Assembly: GCA_003586115.2 (NCBI GenBank)
Contig: QVOM02000073.1
Span: 30,021,298 to 30,085,297 of the forward strand
Length of the DNA: 64,000 nucleotides
Direction of reading: 5' to 3'
Source of the DNA: Salvator merianae
Taxonomy: Eukaryota > Chordata > Lepidosauria > Squamata > Teiidae
Of the stretch, positions 25,988 to 36,421 are shown one piece after another (positions within the stretch are counted from its first letter, which is position 1; each line of letters begins with the position of its first letter). A program made the position numbers and the translations under genes. The notes under the pieces were generated by a model, which saw nothing but the letters and a program-made list of their open reading frames with translations, did not search any database and was not told the origin of the DNA.

Positions 25988-26085
25988 GGCTGTTTCTGCA
26001 CTGGGCCTTAACTTGAATTGCATCCTGGAAAATGGGCCTCTCACTCACATGCTAGTACAGACTGCAACAGGCCCCAGGTGTATAA
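25988..26085. mobile_element. GGCCC...CTGCACTGGGC family fragment inside R4
   Basis: GGCTGTTTCTGCACTGGGCCTTA starts the piece, followed by CATGCTAGTACAGACTGCAACAGGCCCC, matching the sibling at 21739. The R4 frame stops before it (KDWKPK) and resumes after it (KTLETAKQ). The right TIR is lost. Confidence 0.5.
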
Positions 26086-27137
26086 TTAAAACCCTTGAAA
26101 CTGCTAAACAAATGACTATGATATTGGTCACCAGGCTGAAGAGATACACTAGAAAAACAGAGGCCAAAAGGATAAATGTCCTCTCAATTACTCTCACTAT
26201 CCTCTCCATATCCTCTCAGTATACTCTGTTACAAGGAGGCAGGCTATTAAGAGCAGATCCACAAAGAGCTAAAACTGAACAATTCTTGAAAAAGCGTACG
26301 GGAAAAAGAATCATATCATAACCTCAATGCATTGAGGCCTGAAAACAGACCACTGCAGTCTCCTAGAGGAGGAACCAGTTACCATCACAGAAGTCAACAT
26401 TCAACTATAGGTCAAGCATACGAAGAACTGGACAGCACCAAGCCCAGACATGATCCACTCATATAAGTTAAAAAAAACTAACAGCATTATATGAATGCCA
26501 CAAAGTACAAATGAATCAGTTACTATCACCTGGCTTCAACCCTCAGTGACTAACTGATACTGATCATGAAAGAGCAAAGCAAGAGAACAGTACCTTCAGT
26601 TATGCCCAGTAACCTGTCTTTGTGGAAACTCCTGTAACATATGATAGCCACCAAGCTGAATAGACATATATGTCCATACATGAGCACACCTCAAAATGGG
26701 ATTGAAAGCAACATCAGAGGCCCAAAATATCAGCTACTAATAGAGCAGTCACACTGGACTGAAGGTGCAGAAAGATCAACCTGAGCACATAGATTGACTA
26801 CAAGAAAGCTTATGGCTCATCACCACACTCAGGTGTCCTAAAATGTCTGGCACTATACAGTGTTAATCACACACTAAGAACCTTCACACATAGTGGATAT
26901 GGGTACAAGGTCAAGAGTGGAGTCACCATCAGCCCGCTCCTATATATTGATTATACAGCGTGAATGAGTGAGACATCAACTCACTGATCCACCTCACAAG
27001 AATTTACATTGAAGGTATTGGGACGTAAATTGGTCTGGAAAAATGTGGCTGGATGATAATGAACTACCTGAAGGCCATATAGCAGATATACATACATATA
27101 CAAATATTTATGGATTCTTCAGTCCCATAGACATCAT

Positions 27138-27585
27138 GGCCCTTTCTGCACTAAGTAGACTGTTCTGTAGCTCAGTCTGGTGAGCACAGGCCATGCTAGA
27201 GTGAGCTAGCAGTAGATTGCTCTAAGAACTGTCTGTATTTGGATGGCCTGCCATGGCCTAGCCCCAACTGCCAGTTTTGAAACCTAAGAAGAACCTTTGA
27301 AGGCTAGGAACTTTTGTTCCCAGCCTTTGCTGTTTCTAGAAGGGCCTGTTTCAGAGGAACATTGACTTCCAGTGGCACTTCCTGGGGCACCAACTAAATG
27401 GGTCTCCCAGAGTATTACAGCCTACAAGTGTGCTATCTGACTGCCCTTTGTAGTCTGGAATATGGTCTCTGGTCCTGTTATGGACCTCTGAGTGGAGGCA
27501 AGGCTTCCCCTATTCAGCAACAGATGGAAATGGGTAAGTCTTGGATGGAATATATTCTGATGCAAGGCCCAATGCAGAAAGGGTT
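27138..27585. mobile_element. TIR element inserted in the R4 LINE
   Basis: The left end GGCCCTTTCTGCACT and right end AGGCCCAATGCAGAAAGGG are inverted repeats. R4 coding similarity ends just before (GHIADIH...) and restarts just after (DEEERKAAATKHLQ). At 448 bp it is longer than its siblings of about 160-180 bp, so it either carries an extra internal segment or is a less-deleted family member. Confidence 0.6.
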
Positions 27586-29169
27586 GATGATGAAGAAGAA
27601 AGGAAAGCTGCAGCAACCAAACACCTTCAGATGATAAGAGCAATCATGAAAACCGGGTTCAATGGCAAGAACAAGTTCCAAGTCATCAATACATATGCCC
27701 TTGCAATTGTCAGATACCCAACTGGCATAATAAACTGGTCAAATGAAAAGAGGAAGCTGCTGATGTTAACACTCATAAACTCCTCACAATGCATGAAGGA
27801 TTCCATCCCACGTCAAGCATCAACAGTCAATTCACAAGCTGAAAAGAGGCAAATCAAGGGTTAACAAGTGCCACAGTCTTAAATGAAAAGAGAAATGTCT
27901 ATGGCTCCTACAGATGGACTGCTAAGATAGTTCCTCAGATAACTGCAGGCAAGGAATATGAATGAAGAACAAGCAGTGTACTGTACTATCAACAAAGCAC
28001 TAATGTAAAATCCTATCAGTGAGTGGAAAAAGCAAGACTGAAAGACATCACTGAGACATTAAACTTAGCAGCACAAGAAAAAGCACTGGGTACAAGATCA
28101 ATAGAAGAAGAGATCCCCGAGTACAGGCAGGACCCCAGGTGCAGAATGTGCAAAGTGGGCTTTCGACAGTCCAGCACACAGTAGCCTGGGGCAAGATGCT
28201 AGCAGGAAAAGCATATACAAAGTAGTGCAACCAAATTGCAGGAATTGTGTACAGAAATATCTACAATGAGAATGGGCTGGACATCTCAAAGTCTAAGTTG
28301 GAAATTCCATAAGAAAAAGTGGCTGAGAACAAGATTGACAATCAAGTACTGGCTAATCACAGACATCGCAGTACTAGAAAAAAGGCAAGAAAGAAGCAGT
28401 GGTATTAGATGTAGCAGACCCAAGTGATGGTTCTCATCAGGAAGAAAGAATTTGAGTAACTGGAGAAACGTGAGGGGCTAAACAAAAAACTGGAGAAAAT
28501 GTGGACAGTAAAGGCAAAAGTGGTCCCAGTGATGATACAGGAGCAATAGGGGCAGTGATCTCTAACTTGGAAAGATGATTTCAACAGATCCCAGTACAAA
28601 CATTGGAGATCTCTGTTCAGAAAAGTGCAATTCTAGGAACAACTAAGACACTGCACAGAGCTCTCAAACTCCCATGCCTTTAGTAGAAGATCCAAGATTG
28701 AAATAGACATACTAAATACCCACTCAAAAGGGACTATTTTTTTTTTAAAAAGTGTTTATATGGTATTATATAGAAAAAAATATTAACTTCCTCTTTGCTA
28801 GGGTGCAAATTTATCCCACCTTTGCTGATGAGGGTTAACATACTTTCAAATTCTATGATTGTAGTCCTTTGACCAATATGGCTCAGCCATCTTTGGAAGG
28901 CTCTGCATGACCACAGAGGGCTGCCCTGTTGCAGCACTGTGAACCTGGTGCTACTCTCAGTGAAAACATATCAGCCAGGGAACCTTTTGATTCCCAGCTT
29001 CCATACCATTCCAAGGGTTGTTTGGCTGAACACAGGGAATGACAGTGAAAGTCAATAATGTTCCTTCTTCAGCCGAACATGGAGTGCCATAAGGTAAATC
29101 CATATAATAAGAAGGAAAGAGTGATAGAAAATTTGTCAGAGCTTTTCCTATCACTCTGCCATTACAGTA

Positions 29170-29770
29170 CAGATGTGCACTAACTTTTTTTTTTTTTTTC
29201 CTGGCTAAGTTCCATTCAAACCAAACCCCAAGAACTTCAGCCATGTTCTAATTGAACTTTGAACTTCTCAAAGAAGTTCAAAGTTTGGTTTAAATGTCTG
29301 ATGATCAGTACTTCACAGGGAACAATGGAAGAAAGCAAGGGGAGCCCTGTTCATCAATTTTGTAAAGCTATGGGGAGGCAAGTGGGTGATTTTAAATCAA
29401 GGGTGCATCCAAATGTGCTGCTTGAGCTTTCCTGCCATCCCTCAAACACACCTGCCAAATTTGGAGGGTCCAGCTTAATGATGACTGCAGTGATAACTGC
29501 CCTGGCTGGCCCAAAGTTTCACAGTGTCTGTCATTACACTGACAGACTGGGGGGGGGGGGATGAGAGAGAGGATAGTGCTATCGGAAGCAGAGAAATCAA
29601 GGCGAAGGTCTTCCCTTCGCCTTGATTTCTCTGCTTCCGTTCGCGGCGAAAATCTTCGCCATGAATATGAAGGGCTTCATTTTCACGCGTATTTTTTCGC
29701 ACGAAAATGAAGCCTAGGAGCTTCGCATTCCTGCAAAGCGAAAAGGGAAAAGTGCCTCCGTGCACATCCC
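29170..29770. mobile_element. TA-flanked TIR element with large internal hairpins
   Basis: The left end CAGATGTGCAC and right end GTGCACATCCC are inverted and bordered by TA, as in 16700-17044. Inside are a 14-bp perfect palindrome (29255-29268 with 29272-29285), a poly-G run at 29549-29560, the 26-bp hairpin at 29583-29639 and another 11-bp inverted pair at 29674-29713. The right third is CpG-rich compared with the window. No protein motif is present. Confidence 0.55.
29583..29639. repeat. Perfect 26-bp hairpin with 5-nt loop
   Basis: The arm at 29583-29608 (starts CGGAAGCAGAG, ends GGCGAAGG) is exactly complementary to the arm at 29614-29639. The loop TCTTC is at 29609-29613. No mismatch was found across the 26 pairs. 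Confidence 0.9.
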
Positions 29771-30530
29771 TAGGACAATCTAATGCAGTCTTGATTTTTA
29801 TTTTTATTTTTGAATAATTTGAGAAATGTCCTATTTGTTCCTATGGAACCCTTCTCTAGGTTTAGCAGCTTTGCAGAGTCCAACTTTCCACCATCCTACC
29901 TGGAAACTGCAGCCATTGACAGATTTAGTCACTAAGAAAGTGACCTATGCACTTGGCTGGAGCCAGCACTCTTGCAGCCTTATGGCTCCCTCAGTCAATA
30001 AAACGTGCCTCCACTCTCCAGATGCCATCAAAGGCCATCATGGTTGCATTTTGTACTAACAGCCATTTCCCTGGAGAGATGATTCTCATTATAGGAGGAA
30101 TTGCAATATCCTCTTCGAACCATAAGACACACTTACAAGGAGGAAGAGAGAGTTACAAAAGATTAAACCATGTAGCTTCTTTATGCAAAATCTTTCTGCA
30201 GTATCAAGATGGGCTTGGTGTTTTCTCTTCATCATGTGATGTGCCTTCCCTTCCCATTGGGCAGCAAGGAGCTAAATAAAGTTATCTAATCAACCAATTG
30301 CAAAAGGCAACACAGTAACCAATAAGTGAAGACATATCAAAATATTGGTGACTGAGAGCAAAGATATAGCTTTTTTAAAGGCACAGACACATCACAGTAT
30401 TCTTAGAAGAGCTCATTGAATGTTCTGTAATTTGAACATAGGAGCTTTTCAGTTTGAAAACAAACAGTTCAGACATCCCCTGCTCACTGAAAACCAATTC
30501 AGCACATCTCTACATTACAGGACTCACCAG

Positions 30531-30747
30531 AAATGTGCATGAACATTTTCGTGTGTGGTTCAATTCCAGCACCTTCAAACCATGACCAAACAAGATGTGT
30601 TTGCTAGGTTCATTAAAACACCATTTTATTTGGCTTGAATTTGAACTCTGTTTTTGAACAGGCAGAGTGTTCAGTTTGAACTCAAACTTTGTGAGCACCC
30701 CCATTCAATTTGAACCAGTTTGAACCCAAATTGGTTTGCCATATCTG
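30531..30747. mobile_element. Degraded TA-flanked palindromic element
   Basis: AAATGTGCATGAAC on the left and GCCATATCTG-TA on the right are imperfect inverted ends, and the interior is full of TTTGAAC and GAACCAGTTTGAAC words. Just upstream, GCACATCTC-TA at about 30501-30511 looks like the right end of a second, truncated sibling. Confidence 0.4.
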
Positions 30748-30928
30748 TAGTACTCACTTATAATGCAGTGAATGCTCAAAGGGAGCAGAGACATACAACT
30801 CCTGCACTCTCAGTGCTGCTCCATGTGGCCTACAGAAAGGTTGAAGAACAGTCAGGAATATCAGTAGTTTTAGTGAATTCCATATGAGTTTTGATTTTTA
30901 GGAAAAGGAAAGAAAGAAAGCAAACTTT

Positions 30929-30950
30929 CACACACACACACACACACACA
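30929..30950 (+). repeat. (CA)n microsatellite
   Basis: Eleven CA units, preceded by an AAAG run. Confidence 0.9.
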
Positions 30951-32074
30951 AGGTGTCATCCTCTTTAGCCATAGCCACTCTGGGTCAGAAACTTTGCAAA
31001 TATAGTTCCAAAAAACAAAAATTTTCCAAACATTGAGCAAGATCTTGCACTATTTTCAAGGACTCTGGGAAAAAACAAAACATTCCTTAGCAGGAAATGT
31101 ATCCAAACTGCAATGAATGGAACATACTTCTAAAAAACAGTCTTTGAATAGTACATTTCAGGCATGTTTCACAACTGCCATTGTACGTCTAGATTACTGT
31201 GATTCTTAAAAGCAATCCGCTGAAGGCAGACAAATACATTAATGACAGAATAAGCAGCTTTAGTTAGTATTTGTTTAGCTGAAGGCTGTCAAAGGAAGTG
31301 TCTCAAATCATACACGAAGGAATGTCTTTTTCATCCCTACAGTAGTAAAATTTAAATGTAGCTAAATACTGTACCTTCTGTTTTTGATTGGAGCTTTAAA
31401 TATATTCTAGGAAACAAGAAGATATCATTTCCCCCCTCAAATATAATGAAATTTCTTTCCTTTTATAAATACCATCAACATGTTGTAAATGTTTTGTAGA
31501 ATGCTATTAAACAGCTGTTTTGTTATTAATATTTTAGTGCCCTGCATTTTTCCAGGAGATATTGATGCTTGATATTATTTCAAATGCTGCTTTTCATGGA
31601 GTTTTTAATGGTTTGTGTATATCTCCAGACAGTTTCAAGTACTTCAGGCTGTCACAACATGTTAAGTAGGCAAATCCACCGACAGAGTAGTTTCAAGAAA
31701 GATAATTTTCCTTGCACAGATTCTGCAGTGCTTTGCCTGACTCACTGATAAACAAGGAAAATAGTTTAGAGAGCCGAGGATGTGGTGGTAGTTAGAGGTG
31801 AAAGCCTTTAAAACGCTTCAGAATTCTAAGCAGGATAACTAGTCAGAAACTTGCAGAGACTGTCTATTGTTCATTGTTGGGGAAGGGGCTGTAGTTTGTG
31901 TTCCTGGATCCCATAATTATTATTGTGCAATCCTATTATATCTGACAGCACATATTTTGAAAACCAAACTATAAAATGCATGGATAAAAATAGGATAGCT
32001 TTCCTAGATTATAATGTGGTCTCCCTCCCTCTTATCAGGTTTCTACCTCACAGCCCTGAAATACCTACTTATTA

Positions 32075-32701
32075 AGGATGTGTGCAAACTAAAAACGGTA
32101 GTTTGCTTCATACTATACCCAAACTTCAAAGACATTGGAGCCATTTCTAACCTAAAACAGCCTGGATGATTTTATGAACTAGACCAATATGTTTGTCAAA
32201 TGGATTTATTTTCCTCTATATTGCATCCCACTTATTTTTGCTTCCCCCTTTATCATGCCACACCATCCAGCCTTCTCCCAGAATGTATCCACTGCCTTCT
32301 CAAATTATACCTTGTCATTCTGCCTTCTCCCAGATCATGTCCCAGCCTCTCTCCCCTTCCTCGTCATACCTACCAGCTCCATGGATCATGGATTCCTCCT
32401 CCCCTCATTGCACCATTCCTCATCACCCCTAGCCCCACTGCACCTGTGCTATTTTACCTGTTCCCCATAGGCCTGTACAATTCACTGTCACCAGCTGTGT
32501 AGACTTGGAAAGACAATGACTGGCATCCTGTGATCTCAACTTACCAGGTCTTCTGGAACGGAGGATTACATGTCCTTCCAGAAAGCCTAGTGATGGACAT
32601 GCATGCATCCACTTTCTGTAAGGCTTTGAACATGAACAATCCCCGCCCCCCAGTTGGTTTGGTTTGACCTCAGTTTGTGCTGAACTGATTAGTCACATCC
32701 T
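32075..32701. mobile_element. TA-flanked TIR element, 627 bp
   Basis: AGGATGTGTGCAAAC at the left and TTAGTCACATCCT at the right are inverted ends with TA outside each. The centre (about 32220-32470) is strongly C/T-rich. The Pro/Ser-rich open frames across it in three phases reflect composition, not a gene. Confidence 0.45.
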
Positions 32702-33139
32702 TACTATGCATGCAAAAAGTCAAGATAACATAAATAAGAGTTAGTGACACCCCATATTACCTGAGAAGGTTTCTACCGTCACTATATCTCCATTTGCACA
32801 ACCCATTTTGGGTGCAATAGTGGACAGAAAAGTCATTGTTGCAGAGTGTTATTTCATAACCTGAATGGAGGCATTTCCATTTTCTGTGGAAAATCTGTCT
32901 CCTCACTTGGAAGTGAAGATGGATGATGAGTCTTTTTCAGTGGTAATCATAGGTATCTCTCCAACACACCTCTTAAGCTGCCTTTTGGGTAATCGTAGAC
33001 AGACTCATGTCCTACACAATATTATCTTACTGTGCTTAAATGACAGATACACTACTACTAATCTGCATTGTGGTTCAGAAGATGGACTACTCAACTTGGA
33101 TCAACATTCTAATTCTTGTTCAGTAAAAGTCAAGTCCTT

Positions 33140-33250
33140 GGTCCTTTCTGCTCTGTTCTTTATTCCAGATTATAACTTGGAATAAGGACCTGCCATCTGC
33201 ATACTAGTGCAGACTATGGCAAGCCCCAACTGCCACTGAAGTATGAAAAC
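33140..33250. mobile_element. Half of a GGCCCTTTCTGC family element
   Basis: GGTCCTTTCTGCTCTGTTCTTTATTCCAGATTATAAC, then GCATACTAGTGCAGACTATGGCAAGCCCC, matches the left half of the 21739 and 52530 elements. No right end is visible. Confidence 0.5.
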
Positions 33251-33489
33251 CTCTGAGGCAGCAAACCGCAGGTCACTAGAGAAAAGTACCTTCAGTGTGA
33301 AGTTATTCAAAAGAAAATGATAAGAGCAGTGAACTGGGAATTCTTGTTTAGGGGAAACAGCTATCCCGGGCACTATCTAAGTCCAAGAACTTTTAGGCTA
33401 CTGACTTTAAATTTGGGCAATTAACTGGGGTGGACCACATACAAATGACGTAGATAAAAGATCAAATAAAAAACAGTGTTTCCAGTAAA

Positions 33490-34160
33490 AAAAAATTATT
33501 TATTTCTTAAATCATAAGAAAAGTGGCAGCAAAGCAAAAACATAAGCAGCAATAATGAAAGGTGATTTGAATCAGATTATATTGATAAGAACAAAGAAAA
33601 AAAAAGATTTTAAACTGAGTAGGGAGACTCTGCTAATATTCTAAGGTTCTATCAATAACAAAGAAGAACAAACAAAAGCACAATACAACCCACTCCTTAA
33701 AGTAGCTGTCTTTACCTTCCCAGAGACATTTAACTATCGTTGTATCCAAATGGGCTAGAGAGGAGAGAGAGAGAGAGAAGGAGGAGGAGGGGGAGGGAAA
33801 TGACAAGCAAACATGGGGTGGGGGGAGAGAAGGAAGCACATAGCAGGTGCAGGAAGCAAGAGCAAGAGAGGAGCAAGAGAACAAGATTTTCAAAAGTCAC
33901 AGGTTTTATAGTCTGGGCCAGACAGGGGTGGAGATGCATTCAGGATTGGTTACCTGGACTTAGTGAAAAGGATGCTGGGACTCAGTAGGAGGGACCAAGG
34001 GCAATGGATGCTAGCAAGCCACATGGTTTTCTGGGCTATGGAGGAGAAGGCTGGGAGGGCCCGGGGCAGTGAAGGTCACGTGCTCAGGGTAACTGCAGGT
34101 CAGGAACCAGCAAATGATTCATTAACATATGGACAATGGGTAGCCGTAAGAGACACAAAG
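33490..34160 (-). promoter_or_regulatory. Candidate LTR-like promoter block
   Basis: On the minus strand a CCAAT box (GTAACCAATCCTG, near 33945) is followed about 40 bases later by a TATA box (GACTATAAAACC, near 33907). A CT-rich transcribed-type region with CTTGCTCTTGCTTCCTG follows, and an AATAAA signal lies near 33500. This layout resembles a retroviral-type LTR. I could not fix TG...CA borders or a target duplication, and no internal viral genes are visible. A (GA)n tract at about 33762-33795 lies within it. Confidence 0.3.
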
Positions 34161-34749
34161 TTTTCTGATGAGTAAGCAAGAAAGCAAGATGTTTACCTAC
34201 TATTTTCTGTTAAACATCACAGTTTGCCAATGTTTTGAAATGACAAAAATGATACTTTTTAGATATCTTTTGCTATTTTTATCAGAGTGTACCAATTCAT
34301 ATATATACAGTCTGCAGATATTTTTTTATTGTTCTGAAGGAAGCCAACAAACCCTTTTAACACTTATATGCAGATGTGCTTCCTTGTAGGCAGAAGGGAG
34401 GGGGAAAGGTGCCAAAGGAAATTTTTACAATAGCTTACAACCCCAAAGGTAGCCCACTTATTAGATCTGCAATGGAAGTCTGAGACTCTTAAAAGCACAA
34501 GTTGTTGCTAAGGTTTTAAAGAGAATCAGCCTTCCTTTAACACGTACAAGTACTTTAAAAGACTCCCGTTGCAGTTCCACATGTTTTAAAGGTGAGGCGT
34601 AGTAGGGCATTAAAAGTACTGGACCACATGAAAGCCATTTTGCTACACAGATTGGCTGAATGGCCCACAGCAGTGCTGTGGCAGGCATAATGATATGAAA
34701 TGATGAATTATTTTCACTGAGTTTAATATCTTAAAAAACTGAGGGCTTT

Positions 34750-34925
34750 TACAAGACTTGATTCAGTGGGAAAGAAAGAGATGTAATATTATTTCCTCTT
34801 TCCCTAAAAGTCTTTTTAAAACATATCTATGGAGCAATCTGAAATGTTATTTTAATCGTATGGTGTGACTTTCCCTGGGACCGTCGGGTGAAGGGCAGAA
34901 TACAAATGCAATTAATAAGAATCAG
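34750..34925 (+). mobile_element. L2 3' end fragment
   Basis: GACTTTCCCTGGGACCGTC...GGGTGAAGGGCAGAATACAAATGCAATTAATAAG follows the L2 3' UTR end (CACCCTGGGACCT...GGGCGGGATACAAAT). Upstream similarity is weak. Confidence 0.5.
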
Positions 34926-35349
34926 AATCAGTCAGACTGAAACTCAGCTTTCCTCTTTTCCCCAACTTCCAGACTTTCTAAACTTCCTTCCCTAATGTTT
35001 TTCTCATTTGTTCAGTGTTCCCTATGACTTTCCACCTTGATCCTCCTCTCCACTATAAAGCCCTCCATTTTTCACCAGTTACACCTCCCATTATCACTGC
35101 CTCCTCCCACCATCCTTATCTTCCTCCTTTGAACCCAGCTGTTGAACTTAAGTCCTTGAGGATGGAGGAGAATAAAGTTTAATAGGTGAGCTTCCCTAAC
35201 CCCTATTTTCCTGCACATACAATGACTTGGTAGTCCCAAATTTATTCTCTATGCGGTTTTTGTGAAATACCAAGGGATGACTGAATAAGTTAGTCCAGTT
35301 CTGTTTAATGCACAAATTTGTTTGAAATACAAATAGAAATTTTTATTAT

Positions 35350-35395
35350 GATGATGGATGGATGAATGGATGGATGGATGGATGGATGGATGGAT
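35350..35395 (+). repeat. (TGGA)n microsatellite
   Basis: About ten TGGA units with one AATG variant. Confidence 0.9.
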
Positions 35396-36401
35396 TTTGT
35401 TGTTTGTTCTGTTGTATGACATATAAAACTTTAAAACATGCATTTTAAAACAAGTTTCTATTTTGAAATTCTAGATATCTCTAAAATTACCTACTTCATA
35501 AATTAAGGGAAATGTGCAGTGGTGCAAAAAAATGAACACCCTGCTGAGCTGTTGTGAAATGAAAAACCTTAATCGTATATTTGCATGCCAAATTCTACTA
35601 TGTTTTTTTACCAAATTCTAACGATGACTACTATAACTTAGAACTGTGGGAGCTGTGGTGTTCCCTCACCCCCTCCACACAAAAAAAAACTCATCTATCC
35701 AACTGCACTGTATATCAGGTTTCAGACCAAGTTCCAAGTCGCAAAGTCTCTGATACTTCCTTAGATGCAGACACAGATATTGGATAGGTACAGTATTAAA
35801 ACAGTTGAATAAATAGAATCTTCTTCTCCTTCTCCTCATATAGCAAATATTAGTATCACTCTGGTCAGTTGAATAGCAGGTCCTAAGTGTAGTTGCTGTT
35901 ATAGAGCAAAGGTTAAGTTCCCTTTCTCCCTAAACTGTGAAGGGAGAGGAAAATGGTAACCCTGTGCTGCCAGCTCTGAAAGTCTTTTGCACTATAGTAG
36001 ATTTCCCTTCAGCACAATTGTGATATTTGCTTCTTAGTATGCTAGATTTTGTGAAGTACCAATACATAGAATTAAATGTTTAGGATTTCTTCTTAACCTG
36101 CCCAGATGTTGCAAAAAGTGTTGAAAGTCTGATATGAAATGTATGAAAGGAAAGGAAAACAGGCTTTCATTTCTGCTACTGAAGATACTCCATCACACAT
36201 AAGCATGCTCAGTCACTTATGTGCAAAATGTCTGATGGGGATAAAGGACAAACCAGCACTCAGACCTATTTTTAACACAGCTCAGCTCTTTTATTGCTCT
36301 CCAAGTAATTAGTTGTGCACTTTTCTTCTCGCAAGTACAGCTCTAGGCACAGCACAGTCTGAGTGCACAATTCACTTCATATTCTGCAATACCCCATTCT
36401 T

Positions 36402-36421
36402 AAAAAAAAAAAAAAAAAAAA
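36402..36421 (+). repeat. Poly-A tract
   Basis: Twenty A residues. No element is recognisable upstream. Confidence 0.9.

Larger units (their letters stand above)
25540..28731 (+). mobile_element. Decayed R4-type LINE with restriction-like endonuclease
   Basis: Plus-strand frames joined across stops follow an R2/R4-class single-ORF LINE. The N-terminal region (TETNELVYTT near 25860-25890; TRLKRYTRKTEA near 26130) comes first. RT blocks follow: a KNW..PSPDMIH stretch near 26415-26455, IDYKKAYGSSPHS near 26790-26830, GYGYKVKSG near 26897-26925 and GLEKCG near 27035. After the RT comes NGKNKFQVINTYAL near 27660-27705, a C-R-M-C zinc-ribbon start (DPRCRMCK) near 28130-28153, and a degraded restriction-like endonuclease site (TDIAVLEK, family form PD...D) near 28357-28380. 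R4 elements usually insert in a sequence-biased way. Here the copy is old, with many stops and two later TIR insertions. Confidence 0.75.

Noticed and set aside
29475..29765. 96-codon minus-strand frame over the hairpin
   Set aside because: It lies entirely in a palindromic noncoding element; the residues reflect the hairpin and a poly-G run.
32189..32502. Pro/Ser-rich frames open in all three plus phases
   Set aside because: Caused by a C/T-rich interior of a TIR element; openness in every phase argues against coding.
6495..32701. Spaced palindromic words resembling a CRISPR array or satellite
   Set aside because: Copies are kilobases apart, vary in length and have terminal inverted repeats with TA flanks; this is transposon structure, not an array.
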